This document shows positions 34,356 to 43,406 of a stretch of DNA of 64,000 nucleotides, piece by piece (position 1 is the stretch's first letter; the number at the start of each line of letters is the position of its first letter). The DNA lies in NCBI GenBank assembly GCA_021774445.1, contig JAJFJA010000061.1, forward strand, positions 1 to 64,000, read 5' to 3'. The notes under the pieces are model-generated. The model was not told the DNA's origin and did not search any database. It saw only the letters and a program-made list of their open reading frames with translations. A program made the translations under genes and the position numbers. This DNA comes from Alphaproteobacteria bacterium. Its GTDB lineage: Bacteria; Pseudomonadota; Alphaproteobacteria; UBA6615.

Positions 34356-35483
34356 ATGCCCAACGCCATTCCCCTCATCGACCTGCAGGCCCAGCGTCAA
34401 TGTCTGCCGCAATTGGCGGCGGCGATGGACCAAGTCTTGGCGCATGGCCAGTTCATTATGGGACCGCAGGTCGCGACGCTGGAACAGGCCTTGGCGCAAC
34501 GGGCCGGGGTTGCTCACGTTGTGTCCTGCGCCAACGGCACCGATGCCCTGCGCCTCTGCATGCGCGCCCTCGAGGTCGGGCCCGGCGATGGCGTGTTCCT
34601 ACCGTCCTTCACCTTCGCCGCCACCGCTGAAGCCGTCGCGGCGGTCGGCGCCACGCCGGTTTTCGTCGATGTCGACCCCTCGAGCTTCAATATCGATCCC
34701 GCCAGTCTCGACGCCGCGATCACCGCGACCCGGCGCGCCGGCGGATTGCAGCCAAAGGGCATCATTACCGTCGATTTATTTGGCTTGCCGGCGAACTATC
34801 CCGCCCTTGAGGAGGTCGCCGACGCCGCCGGCTTATGGATCGTCGCCGACGCCGCCCAATCCTTCGGCGCCACCTTGAACGATCGGCCTTGCGGCAGCTT
34901 CGGCATCGCCACGACCACCAGCTTTTTTCCGTCCAAGCCCCTTGGCTGTTATGGCGACGGCGGTGCCATCTTCACCGCTGACGATCAGCTCGCGGCCGCG
35001 CTTCGGTCGCTGCGCATGCATGGTCAGGGAAGCCACAAATATGAAAATGTCCGCATTGGCGATAACAGCCGGCTCGACACCCTGCAGGCCGCCATCTTGC
35101 TGCAAAAGCTGACGATCTTCGACGACGAACGCGCCCGCCGGCAATCCGTCGCCGATCGCTACGGACGGCAGTTGCCCTCCCAAATCCGGACCCCGACATT
35201 GAGCAACGGCGCCACCAGCGCCTGGGCCCTCTACACCATTTGCACGGACCAGCGCGATCATTTGCAAGCGGCGCTGCGACAGCACGCCATCGCCTCGGCC
35301 ATCTATTACGCCGAACCCCTGACCCGTCAGCCGGCCTATCGCGACTACCCGACCGTCCCCGGCGGCACGCCCATCGCCGACCACCTCTCTACGACGGTTC
35401 TTAGCCTGCCCATGCACCCCTATCTCAGTGCCGCGGATCAAGACCGGATCATCGCCGTCATCCGTGCCACCCTGGATTCCTGA
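34356..35483 (+). CDS. wbpE: UDP-3-keto-GlcNAcA aminotransferase, WbpE type
   Basis: 375-aa DegT/DnrJ/EryC1 PLP aminotransferase. The Schiff-base lysine is K194 in SFFPSKPLGCYGDGG, the form found in WbpE/WlbC rather than PseC; CANGTDALRLCMRAL and VADAAQSFGAT are the other cofactor motifs. WbpE transfers the amino group of glutamate to C3 of the keto-sugar made by WbpB, and the acetyltransferase domain of the preceding gene then acetylates it. It lies 5 bases after the WbpB-WbpD fusion and 6 before the epimerase. Confidence 0.88.
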   Translation: MPNAIPLIDLQAQRQCLPQLAAAMDQVLAHGQFIMGPQVATLEQALAQRAGVAHVVSCANGTDALRLCMRALEVGPGDGVFLPSFTFAATAEAVAAVGATPVFVDVDPSSFNIDPASLDAAITATRRAGGLQPKGIITVDLFGLPANYPALEEVADAAGLWIVADAAQSFGATLNDRPCGSFGIATTTSFFPSKPLGCYGDGGAIFTADDQLAAALRSLRMHGQGSHKYENVRIGDNSRLDTLQAAILLQKLTIFDDERARRQSVADRYGRQLPSQIRTPTLSNGATSAWALYTICTDQRDHLQAALRQHAIASAIYYAEPLTRQPAYRDYPTVPGGTPIADHLSTTVLSLPMHPYLSAADQDRIIAVIRATLDS

Positions 35484-35489
35484 GGCATC

Positions 35490-36584
35490 GTGAAACTGGT
35501 CACCATCGTCGGCGCCCGGCCGCAATTCATCAAAGCCGCGGTTGTCTCAAGCGCGCTTGCCGAAACCGGCGGCGTGCAGGAGTGCCTTGTCCATACCGGC
35601 CAGCATTATGACCCCGGCCTCTCCGACATATTCTTCCGCGAGTTGGCCATCGCCCCGCCGGACCATACCCTCGGCGTCGGTTCCGGTGGTCATGGCGCCC
35701 AGACCGGCCAGATGTTGGCGGCCATCGAAACGGTCTTGCAACTGGAACAGCCGCAAGGCGTGCTCGTCTACGGCGATACCAACAGCACCCTGGCCGGCGC
35801 CCTCGCGGCCGCCAAGCTGAACTTTCCCGTCGCCCATGTCGAAGCCGGCTTGCGGTCTTTCAACAAGGCCATGCCCGAGGAGATCAACCGGGTCCTGACG
35901 GACCATTTGTCGACGCTGCTCTTCGCCCCCGCGGCCAGCGCAGTCGATAACCTGGCGCGCGAAGGCATCGCCGGCGGCCATGTCGTCGTCACCGGCGATG
36001 TCATGTATGATGCGGTGCGCCACTATGGCCGCCGTGCCGAGCAGCAAAGCAACATCCTCGCCAAGCTCGATCTCACCGCGCAAGGCTATGTCCTGGCGAC
36101 CGTGCATCGCGCTGCCAGCACCGACGATCCGGCGACACTCGCGGCGATCTTCGACGCCCTCGCCACCATCGCCGCCGATCGTCCGGTTGTTCTGCCGTTG
36201 CATCCGCGTACCCGCGCCGCCCTGCAAACCGCGGGGCTAAGCGATCTCGCCCGGCCCGGTTTGCGGCTCATCCCGCCCTTGGGTTATCTCGACATGCAAC
36301 GCCTCGCCGCCGCCGCCGCCCTTGTCGTCACCGATTCCGGTGGCCTACAAAAAGAAGCTTTCTATCATCGCGTCCCTTGCGTCACCTTGCGCGCCGAAAC
36401 CGAATGGACAGAATTAGTGGAATGTGGCTGGAACACGCTTGCACCCCCGGTGGCCGCAGACTCGATGGCGGCCGTCATTAACCAGGTGCTTGCCGCGGGG
36501 CCGCCGGCACCGGCGCCGGCCATATACGGCGACGGTACGGCAGCCCGGCAGATCGCCAGAGCGCTGCAGACATGGCCTTGTTAG
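35490..36584 (+). CDS. wbpI: UDP-sugar 2-epimerase, WecB/WbpI family
   Basis: 364 aa from a GTG at 35490 with TGAGG upstream. IVGARPQFIKAA, TGQHYDPGLSDIFF, VYGDTNSTLAGALA and HVEAGLRSFNKAMPEEINR are the classic non-hydrolysing UDP-GlcNAc 2-epimerase motifs, and DSGGLQKEAFY is the late active-site segment. After WbpB-WbpD and WbpE the substrate should be UDP-GlcNAc(3NAc)A, giving the ManNAc(3NAc)A form as WbpI does. A WecB role on UDP-GlcNAc itself cannot be excluded from sequence. The waaA start overlaps its last 13 bases. Confidence 0.87.
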   Translation: MKLVTIVGARPQFIKAAVVSSALAETGGVQECLVHTGQHYDPGLSDIFFRELAIAPPDHTLGVGSGGHGAQTGQMLAAIETVLQLEQPQGVLVYGDTNSTLAGALAAAKLNFPVAHVEAGLRSFNKAMPEEINRVLTDHLSTLLFAPAASAVDNLAREGIAGGHVVVTGDVMYDAVRHYGRRAEQQSNILAKLDLTAQGYVLATVHRAASTDDPATLAAIFDALATIAADRPVVLPLHPRTRAALQTAGLSDLARPGLRLIPPLGYLDMQRLAAAAALVVTDSGGLQKEAFYHRVPCVTLRAETEWTELVECGWNTLAPPVAADSMAAVINQVLAAGPPAPAPAIYGDGTAARQIARALQTWPC

Positions 36585-37897
36585 CCGGCGGCGCGCTCTC
36601 CCTCTACCGCCTGACCAGCACCCTCGCAACGCCGCTTGTGCGGCGCCATTTGCGCCGCCGCATGGCCCGCGGTCGCGAGCATCCGCAGCGCCTGGCGGAA
36701 CGCTTCGGCGTGCCCGGGCTGCCCCGCCCGGCGACGTCCGTGGTCTGGCTCCATGCGGCCAGCGTCGGCGAGGCCGTCTCCTTACTGCCCTTGATCGCCG
36801 CCATCCAGGAACGCTGGCCGGCGCTCACCCTCCTCCTGACCACTGGCACGGTGACCTCCGCCAAAGTCATGGCCGAGCGCCTGCCACCGGGCGTGCTGCA
36901 TCAATTTGCGCCGGTCGATTGTGCGCCGTTCATTGCCCGCTTCCTCGATCATTGGCAGCCGGCGGCATTGATCATCGTCGAGTCAGAGATCTGGCCGAAC
37001 CTGCTGCGCCAAGCCAAAGCGCGGCATGTCGCTCTCGCCTTGGTCAACAGCCGCGTCTCGGAAAAATCCCTCGCCGGCTGGCAGCGCCTGGCCCCTGTCG
37101 CCCGCCACCTCTTCGGTCTATTTGATCTTGTTCTCGCCCAATCCGAGGAAGATAGCCATCGTCTGGCCCAGCTTGGCGCCAAAGCGCCCCGCTACCTGGG
37201 TAATTTGAAACAGGCGGCTTTCCCGCCCCCTGCCGATGCCGGAATTTTGGCCACCTATCGCGGCGTCATCGCCGACCGCCCGCGTTGGCTTGCCGCCTCG
37301 ACCCATCCCGGCGAGGAGGAAATGGTGGCGCAGGCCCATCGTCGCCTTGTCGAGACCCATCCCGGACTCCTCACGATGCTGGCGCCCCGCCACCCCGATC
37401 GCGGCCCTGCGGTAGCCAAGGCACTGCGCCAACGCGGGCTGACCGTCACCCTGCGCAGTCACGGTCGGCACCCCGCACCCGATACTGATATCTATGTCGC
37501 CGATACCATTGGCGAGATGGGGTTATGGTACCGCCTGGCCGATATCGTATTTGTCGGCGGCTCGCTCATATCGGACGTCGGCGGCCATAGTCCGCTGGAG
37601 GCCGCGAAGTTGGACTCCGCCATGATCTGCGGCCCCCATGTCGCCAACTGCGCCGCGATTGTCGAAGAGATGGCGCGCCGCGGCGCCATCCGCCAGGTCG
37701 CCGACGACGCGGCCTTGGCTACGGCCGTGGCCGGACTGCTTGACGACGACGCCGCGCGCCAAGCGATGATCGTGGCCGCGCGCGGCTATGGCGCCGACCA
37801 GAATCAGGTCCTGCAACGCAGTATTGCCGCACTCACCCCGTTTCTGGCGCGCGTCGAGCCCGCGGCGGCGGTCACCCCCGAACCCGCCGTCCGATGA
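36572..37897 (+). CDS. waaA: 3-deoxy-D-manno-octulosonic acid (Kdo) transferase
   Basis: 441 aa, ATG at 36572 inside the end of the epimerase gene. VVWLHAASVGEAVSLLPLI, LLLTTGTVTSAKVM, FAPVDCAPFIARFLDHWQP and VESEIWPNLL are the characteristic WaaA (KdtA) signatures, STHPGEEE and FVGGSLISDVGGHSPLEAA lie in the donor domain. An N-terminal hydrophobic segment anchors it to the inner membrane. WaaA transfers Kdo from CMP-Kdo to lipid IVA. It is usually found near lipid A genes, so its place in an O-antigen locus is unusual and might mark a paralogue acting on another acceptor. Confidence 0.88.
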   Translation: MALLAGGALSLYRLTSTLATPLVRRHLRRRMARGREHPQRLAERFGVPGLPRPATSVVWLHAASVGEAVSLLPLIAAIQERWPALTLLLTTGTVTSAKVMAERLPPGVLHQFAPVDCAPFIARFLDHWQPAALIIVESEIWPNLLRQAKARHVALALVNSRVSEKSLAGWQRLAPVARHLFGLFDLVLAQSEEDSHRLAQLGAKAPRYLGNLKQAAFPPPADAGILATYRGVIADRPRWLAASTHPGEEEMVAQAHRRLVETHPGLLTMLAPRHPDRGPAVAKALRQRGLTVTLRSHGRHPAPDTDIYVADTIGEMGLWYRLADIVFVGGSLISDVGGHSPLEAAKLDSAMICGPHVANCAAIVEEMARRGAIRQVADDAALATAVAGLLDDDAARQAMIVAARGYGADQNQVLQRSIAALTPFLARVEPAAAVTPEPAVR

Positions 37898-39027
37898 AAA
37901 TCGCTCAGCTCTGCGCCGTCGACTTCACCCTGTACCATTTCCTGCTGCCGCTAATGCAGGGCTTGCGCGCCAATGGCCACGAGGTTGTCGGCATTTGCAG
38001 CGACGGCGCTCTCCTTTCCGGCGTCCGCGACAGCGGCTTCCGCGTCGAAACAATCCCCTTTGCGCGTAGCTTGAGCCCGCGCCGCAACGTTGCCGCCTTT
38101 CGCAAACTGCGCGCGCTGTTTCGCCGTGAGGATTTCGACATGCTTCATGTGCATACGCCGGTCGCGGCCGCCGTCGGACGTCTCGCCGCCGCGACGGTCG
38201 GCATCCCGCGCGTCGTTTACACCGCCCACGGCTTTTACTTTCATGAGTACATGCCCAACCCGAAACGCGCCGCCTTCGTCGCCATGGAATGGCTTGCCGG
38301 TCGCTTCACCGACACCCTGTTCACCCAGGCTGCCGAGGATGCCGCCACCGCCCAGCGCCTCGGTCTCTGCCGAACCGGAGATGTAAGACCCATCGGCAAT
38401 GGCTGCGACCCCGCCTTATTCCGGCCCGCGCCGCAATGCCGCTTGGCGACCCGCGCCGCCCTGCACACCCCCGCGGATCGCATTGTCATTGCCGCCGTCG
38501 GCCGCTTGGTCGCCGAAAAGGGCTTTCCCGAACTCGTCGACGCAATGCGCGACGTCGACGCCGAGCTTTGGTTGATCGGTGACCGCCTGGCCAGCGATCA
38601 TTCCGCCGCCCTCAACGACGTCTTCGCCGCGATCGAAACGGAACCCACATTACGCGAGCGAGTCCGTTTGCTCGGCTACCGCGGCGATATCGCGGCCTTG
38701 CTTGCCGCCGCGGACATCTTCACCTTGCCGTCGCACCGCGAGGGCATGCCGCGGTCGGTCATCGAAGCCATGCTGACCGGGCTACCGGTCGTCGCCACCG
38801 ATATTCGCGGCACCCGGGAGGAGGTCGTGGACGGCAAGACCGGTTATTTGGTGCCTGTGCGAGATACCGCGCGCCTCGCCGCCGCCCTGAACCGCCTGGT
38901 AGCGGACGCCGGGCTACGCCAGACTATGGGCGTGGCCGGACGCGCCCGCGCCCGTGCCGAGTTCGACGAGGCTATGGTGATCGCCCGGCAAATCGACCAT
39001 CTTGGCCTCGCGGCCACGCCTAAGTGA
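37894..39027 (+). CDS. GT4 family glycosyltransferase
   Basis: 377 aa; ATG at 37894 overlaps the waaA stop. IAQLCAVDFTLYHFLLPLM, FDMLHVHTPVAAAVGRLAA and VVYTAHGFYFHE mark the acceptor domain of the CapM/PglA-like group; IAAVGRLVAEKGFPELVDA and SHREGMPRSVIEAMLTGLPVV are the donor domain and EX7E motif. Such transferases often add the second sugar to undecaprenyl-PP-linked HexNAc, which fits the WbpL-type initiating enzyme two genes downstream. Donor not assigned. Confidence 0.85.
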   Translation: MKIAQLCAVDFTLYHFLLPLMQGLRANGHEVVGICSDGALLSGVRDSGFRVETIPFARSLSPRRNVAAFRKLRALFRREDFDMLHVHTPVAAAVGRLAAATVGIPRVVYTAHGFYFHEYMPNPKRAAFVAMEWLAGRFTDTLFTQAAEDAATAQRLGLCRTGDVRPIGNGCDPALFRPAPQCRLATRAALHTPADRIVIAAVGRLVAEKGFPELVDAMRDVDAELWLIGDRLASDHSAALNDVFAAIETEPTLRERVRLLGYRGDIAALLAAADIFTLPSHREGMPRSVIEAMLTGLPVVATDIRGTREEVVDGKTGYLVPVRDTARLAAALNRLVADAGLRQTMGVAGRARARAEFDEAMVIARQIDHLGLAATPK

Positions 39028-39044
39028 GCGCCTGGAAAAACTGA

Positions 39045-40319
39045 ATGACCGCTCGCGAATCGCCAGCCCCACCGTCCCAAACCACGACGGCCCTTGGCCA
39101 TGGGCAGCAGCTCGTCTTGTTTCCCCTCGTCGCTCTGGCACTTCTGGCACCACCGCTTGCTGCGCTGGCGCCGCTCGGCCTGGCGCCCCTGGGCGCGGCC
39201 GTTGGTACCGCCCTGCTACTGCTCGGCGTCTTTGGCCGCGCGGCCTTGCCGACAATCCGCACGCCGCTAATCCTGCTGCTGGCGGCAATTCTCCTCTGGG
39301 CGGCCTTGTCCGCATTTTGGGCCATCGATCCGCAGCGCAGCTTGCGGGAATTCGCCCGCCTCGCCCTGATTGCCGTCGCCGCCACGGTGACCCTTCATGC
39401 CGCGGCCAACCTGGATCCGGCGGCCCGCCGCCTGATCGGCTTGGCACTGGCCGGCAGCACTTTCGCCGTCTTGATCTTGCTATTGATCGAGGTCTTCGCC
39501 AATGCGCCGGTCACGACGCTACTCCACGGCCCGGCGCCGCAGGGCAATGATTTCGCCAACTATAATCGCGGCGCCAGCGTCCTGTCGGTGACCGTGTGGC
39601 CGGCCGCCCTTGCGGCCTGGCGCTACCGTAGCCGCGCGGCTGCCATTGCGCTGGTCGTCGGCAGCATCCTTGTGCTCAGCCGGCTGAACAGCACCGCCCC
39701 GACGTTCGCCATACTGGTCGGCCTCTCCGTCTGCACGCTGGCGGCTCTATTCCGCCGCGCCACCGCCGTGGCTCTTGCCGGCGTTGTCATTGTCCTGACC
39801 CTTGCAGCACCCGCCTTGCCGCTCATCACGCCATTCTTCGATCGCGCCCTCGCCAGCGCCGATTACGTCGATGCCGGCATCAATCACCGGCTCCGTATCT
39901 GGGACTATGTCGCCGGCCGGTCCCAGCAGCGCCCGTGGCTCGGCTGGGGACTCGACGCGTCACGCAGCATCGCCACCACCAACGACCGCGTCGTCATAAA
40001 AACTTCCCGCGACGGCCTCACCACCGCCGCCGAGGTCGTGCCTTTGCATCCCCACAACGCCACGCTGCAGATTTGGGTCGAGTTGGGCTTGCCGGGGGCC
40101 GTGCTTGCCGGGTTGCTCTTGCTCTGGACCATTCGTTGCGTGCTCACTCACATCTCCGGCCAACTCGAGACCGCGATTTGTCTAGCCACCATCGCCAGCG
40201 CTCTGGTCGGCGCGGAGCTTAGTTTCGGTATCTGGCAGGGCTGGTGGCAGGCGACCCTATGGTTGTCCGCCGCCCTCACCCTCGCCATCGCGGCGCCGCC
40301 GCGGATTGCGCCCGGCTAG
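39045..40319 (+). CDS. O-antigen ligase/polymerase (WaaL/Wzy-like)
   Basis: 424-aa hydrophobic protein with about 11 membrane helices. NYNRGASVLSVTVWPAALA matches the arginine-bearing segment of WaaL/Wzy proteins, and the large periplasmic loop has HRLRIWDYVAGRSQQRPWLG and VVPLHPHNATLQIWVELG, with the conserved His of ligases (HPHN). This HPHN motif makes it a better WaaL candidate than the protein at 31266. It would transfer undecaprenyl-linked glycan to the lipid A core at the periplasmic face. Role between ligase and polymerase is inferred. Confidence 0.82.
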   Translation: MTARESPAPPSQTTTALGHGQQLVLFPLVALALLAPPLAALAPLGLAPLGAAVGTALLLLGVFGRAALPTIRTPLILLLAAILLWAALSAFWAIDPQRSLREFARLALIAVAATVTLHAAANLDPAARRLIGLALAGSTFAVLILLLIEVFANAPVTTLLHGPAPQGNDFANYNRGASVLSVTVWPAALAAWRYRSRAAAIALVVGSILVLSRLNSTAPTFAILVGLSVCTLAALFRRATAVALAGVVIVLTLAAPALPLITPFFDRALASADYVDAGINHRLRIWDYVAGRSQQRPWLGWGLDASRSIATTNDRVVIKTSRDGLTTAAEVVPLHPHNATLQIWVELGLPGAVLAGLLLLWTIRCVLTHISGQLETAICLATIASALVGAELSFGIWQGWWQATLWLSAALTLAIAAPPRIAPG

Positions 40320-40324
40320 CCCGC

Positions 40325-41332
40325 ATGCCCCTCCCGCTCGCGGCGTCTTTGATTCTGCTCGCCACGGCGCTGCTGACGGCCATCGCGGTCGGTTTCTTGC
40401 GCCGCGCCTTGTTGCGTTGGCAAGTGCTCGACCACCCGAACGAGCGCAGTAGCCATAGCCTCGCCACCCCGCGTGGCGCCGGATTGGCCTTGCTCCTCGT
40501 CATCATCCCCAGCTGGATCGCCGCGGCACGTCTCGTCGGCGACACCGCCGATTGCAGTTGGCAGATCGCCATTGGCGCACTTGGTCTCGCCGCTATTTCC
40601 TGGCTCGACGATCTGCGCGGTATCAGTCCGATACCGCGCCTGCTGATCCAAATCGCTGTCGCCAGCGCCGCCGTCGCGGTCCTCAAAGAGCCGATATTTC
40701 AAGGCCTGCTGCCGCTGCTGTTCGACCGTCTCGCGGCAATTCTACTGCTGGTCTGGTTCATCAATCTGTTCAACTTCATGGACGGCATCGACGGCATCAG
40801 CGCCGTTGAAGCCGCCGCCATCGGCCTTGGTCTGTTCCTCCTCGGCGTCGTCTCCGGCAATTTCGCCGCCGACCACTGGCAAGCTCTGGCGATTGCCGGC
40901 GCCGCTCTCGGATTCCTGGTCTGGAACTGGCCCCCGGCGCGCATCTTTCTCGGCGACGTCGGCAGCGTGCCCATCGGTTTCCTGCTTGGTTGGCTGCTGC
41001 TGCAAGCCGCCAGCCAAGGCGCCTGGGCCGCGGCCTTGATCCTGCCGCTATACTACCTCGCCGACAGCACGCTCACCTTGCTGCGCCGCCTTGGCCAAGG
41101 CGCCAACCCGCTGCAACCTCACCGGCAACATTTCTACCAACGCGCGGTCCGGCACGGACATCGCCACGCCACCATTGCGGGTCTCGTCGCCGTGCTCAAC
41201 ATCGTCCTTGTCGCCCACGCCTTAGTCGTCGCGGCCCTGCCGGGCCCGACAACCGTGCCGGCCTTGTTTTCCGCCGCCGCCTTGGTTGCCGGGGCGCTGG
41301 TCTGGATGGCTTACGTGCCGGCCCGGCGCTAG
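40325..41332 (+). CDS. wbpL: undecaprenyl-phosphate sugar-1-phosphate transferase, WbpL/WecA family
   Basis: 335 aa from the ATG at 40325, with about 10-11 membrane helices. Motifs of the polyprenyl-phosphate HexNAc-1-P transferase family are LDHPNERSSH, WLDDLRGISP, NLFNFMDGIDGI (Mg-binding Asp cluster), RIFLGDVGSVPIGFL and HRQHFYQRAV. It starts O-antigen unit synthesis by moving a HexNAc-1-phosphate, for WbpL usually QuiNAc or FucNAc, from a UDP-sugar to undecaprenyl phosphate. The WbpM-type dehydratase that follows makes the UDP-4-keto precursor of those sugars, the same pairing as in Pseudomonas. Confidence 0.87.
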   Translation: MPLPLAASLILLATALLTAIAVGFLRRALLRWQVLDHPNERSSHSLATPRGAGLALLLVIIPSWIAAARLVGDTADCSWQIAIGALGLAAISWLDDLRGISPIPRLLIQIAVASAAVAVLKEPIFQGLLPLLFDRLAAILLLVWFINLFNFMDGIDGISAVEAAAIGLGLFLLGVVSGNFAADHWQALAIAGAALGFLVWNWPPARIFLGDVGSVPIGFLLGWLLLQAASQGAWAAALILPLYYLADSTLTLLRRLGQGANPLQPHRQHFYQRAVRHGHRHATIAGLVAVLNIVLVAHALVVAALPGPTTVPALFSAAALVAGALVWMAYVPARR

Positions 41333-41360
41333 GCCCATATTTCCCCACACGCCCTGGCCG

Positions 41361-41373
41361 GGTATGTTATACC
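41361..41373. promoter_or_regulatory. small inverted repeat upstream of the WbpM-type gene
   Basis: GGTATGTTATACC has perfect 5-base arms around a 3-base centre and lies in the 79-base gap before the dehydratase start, the only sizeable gap in this part of the locus. It also contains a TATGTT -10-like hexamer. It could be an operator or part of an internal promoter. Weak evidence. Confidence 0.25.
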
Positions 41374-41411
41374 GAGCCCGAATTTTCCAGCGCCCCCCGC
41401 AGGGATGGTAC

Positions 41412-43367
41412 ATGCGTCGGATCAACCCGGCATACGTCGCCTATGGCCACGACATTTTCATGGCGGCGATATCTTTCGTTTTGTCCTTGTTCTTGCGCAT
41501 GGGCGAGAGCAGCCAGTTGCTGCCGCCGGAATTCGTCGTGCTTGGCACCGTCACCTTCACCGCTGTGGCGGCGGCGGTATTTTGGCCCATGGGGCTTTAC
41601 CGCGGCGTCTGGCGCTATGCCTCGTTGAACGACGTCATCCAGATCACCAAGGCAGTCACCCTCACGGTGCTGATCTTCCTGCCGGTGATGTTCCTCATTT
41701 CCCGCGCCCAGTTTTTGCCGCGCTCGCTGCCGGCGATCAATTGGCTGGTCCTCATCGTCCTCCTCGGCGGTCCACGCTTCGCTTATCGGCTGTTCCGCGA
41801 CCGCCGCATTGACTGGACGCTGGAGAAGCGGGACGAGCCCCGCGTCCCGGTCCTGCTCATCGGCGCCGGCGATGGCGCCGAGGCCTTCATTCGTGCCATG
41901 TCCAGGCGCCACAACGCCGCCTATCGCGTGGTCGGCGTTATCGACGAAAAAGGCTCGCGGGTCGGTCGGAACATTCACAATGTGCCGGTTCTTGGCAGCT
42001 TGCACGAGCTTGAGTCCGTCATCGATCAACTCAAGCGCCGCAGCAGCAAGCCGCGGCGTCTCGTCGTCACCAAGGACCAGATCGGCCGCGAGGCCATGGA
42101 ACATCTGCTCGATCTGGCCCAGCATTCCGGCATGTTGCTGTCACGGCTGCCGCAACTGACTGAATTCAAGGCCGGCGCGGCGGACCGTATTGAGGTCCGC
42201 CCAGTCGCTGTCGAGGATTTGCTTGGTCGCCCGTCGGCCGTGCTTGATCGCTCCGCCATGCAACGCCTGATCGCCGGCCGCCGCGTGCTGATCACCGGTG
42301 CCGGCGGCACGATCGGTAGCGAGTTGGTGCGCCAGGTCGCGGATTTCGCGCCGGCGGATCTTTGTTTGGTCGAGAACGCCGAGTTCAATCTCTACGCCAT
42401 CGACCAAGCCGTCGCCCGCAGCCACCCGCAACTGCCACGCCACGCCGTTATGGCCGACGTCCGCGATCGCGGACGCCTCGACACCGTTTTTGCCGAGCAT
42501 CGGCCGGAGCTGGTGTTCCATGCCGCCGCCATGAAGCATGTACCGGTGGTCGAAGCCCATCCCACCGAAGGTATCCTCACCAACGCCATTGGCACCCGCA
42601 ATGTCGCGGACATGTGCCGCACCTATGCCGTGCGTGCCATGGTTTTGATTTCCACCGATAAGGCGGTCAATCCCAGCAGCGTCATGGGCGCCACCAAGCG
42701 CATTGCCGAGAGCTATTGTCAGGCTCTCGAAATTCAACGCGCCAAGAACGTCGACGGGTCGAGTGACTGGCCGCGCTTTGTCACGGTCCGCTTCGGCAAC
42801 GTCCTCGGCTCGACCGGGTCGGTGGTGCCCTTGTTCCAGCAGCAACTGGCCGACGGCGGCCCGCTCACCGTCACCCACCCCGACATGACCCGTTACTTCA
42901 TGACCGCCCGTGAGGCCATGGAGTTGGTCCTGCAAGCCTCGACCATCGGCGCGAACACGTCGGATCGAGACGCCACCGAAACCACGGCCATCGCGCCGGG
43001 CACCATCTTCGTTCTCGACATGGGCCAACCGGTGAAAATCCTCGACCTGGCCCGCCAGGTCATTCGCCTCGCCAACAAGCGCCCGGAGAAAGACATCGAA
43101 ATCGTCTTCACCGGCGCCCGTCCTGGCGAGAAGATCCACGAGGCCCTGTTCCACGAACAGGAACCCTTGGCGGCCACCGATCAGGAGGGCATCCTGCTTG
43201 CCCGGCCCCGCACCGCCGACATCAAGCTATTGTCCCATCTCTTGGATGAGTTGGAGCAAACCGCCCGCGCCGGAAACCTGTCCCGCGCCTTGGCGCTGCT
43301 GCAGCAGATGGTCCCGGAATACACCCCCGAGACCCATGCCCCCGACCGTGCCGCCGCGGCCATCTGA
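41412..43367 (+). CDS. wbpM: membrane UDP-N-acetylglucosamine 4,6-dehydratase, WbpM/CapD family
   Basis: 651 aa; ATG at 41412 follows AGGGA at the right spacing. Four N-terminal membrane helices (within about residues 10-120) precede a CoA-binding-like domain (VLLIGAGDGAEAF) and a second Rossmann domain (TGAGGTIGS near 296). The active site has STDKAVNPSSVMGATK (414-429); Met425 replaces the usual Tyr, as in the Ser-Met-Lys triad of WbpM. It converts UDP-GlcNAc to the 4-keto-6-deoxy precursor of UDP-QuiNAc/FucNAc. It closes the glycan locus, as wbpM does in Pseudomonas. purH begins 39 bases later. Confidence 0.9.
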   Translation: MRRINPAYVAYGHDIFMAAISFVLSLFLRMGESSQLLPPEFVVLGTVTFTAVAAAVFWPMGLYRGVWRYASLNDVIQITKAVTLTVLIFLPVMFLISRAQFLPRSLPAINWLVLIVLLGGPRFAYRLFRDRRIDWTLEKRDEPRVPVLLIGAGDGAEAFIRAMSRRHNAAYRVVGVIDEKGSRVGRNIHNVPVLGSLHELESVIDQLKRRSSKPRRLVVTKDQIGREAMEHLLDLAQHSGMLLSRLPQLTEFKAGAADRIEVRPVAVEDLLGRPSAVLDRSAMQRLIAGRRVLITGAGGTIGSELVRQVADFAPADLCLVENAEFNLYAIDQAVARSHPQLPRHAVMADVRDRGRLDTVFAEHRPELVFHAAAMKHVPVVEAHPTEGILTNAIGTRNVADMCRTYAVRAMVLISTDKAVNPSSVMGATKRIAESYCQALEIQRAKNVDGSSDWPRFVTVRFGNVLGSTGSVVPLFQQQLADGGPLTVTHPDMTRYFMTAREAMELVLQASTIGANTSDRDATETTAIAPGTIFVLDMGQPVKILDLARQVIRLANKRPEKDIEIVFTGARPGEKIHEALFHEQEPLAATDQEGILLARPRTADIKLLSHLLDELEQTARAGNLSRALALLQQMVPEYTPETHAPDRAAAAI

Positions 43368-43406
43368 CCGGCCGCCCCCCGTCCTCATTCTCACACGACA
43401 GACGCC

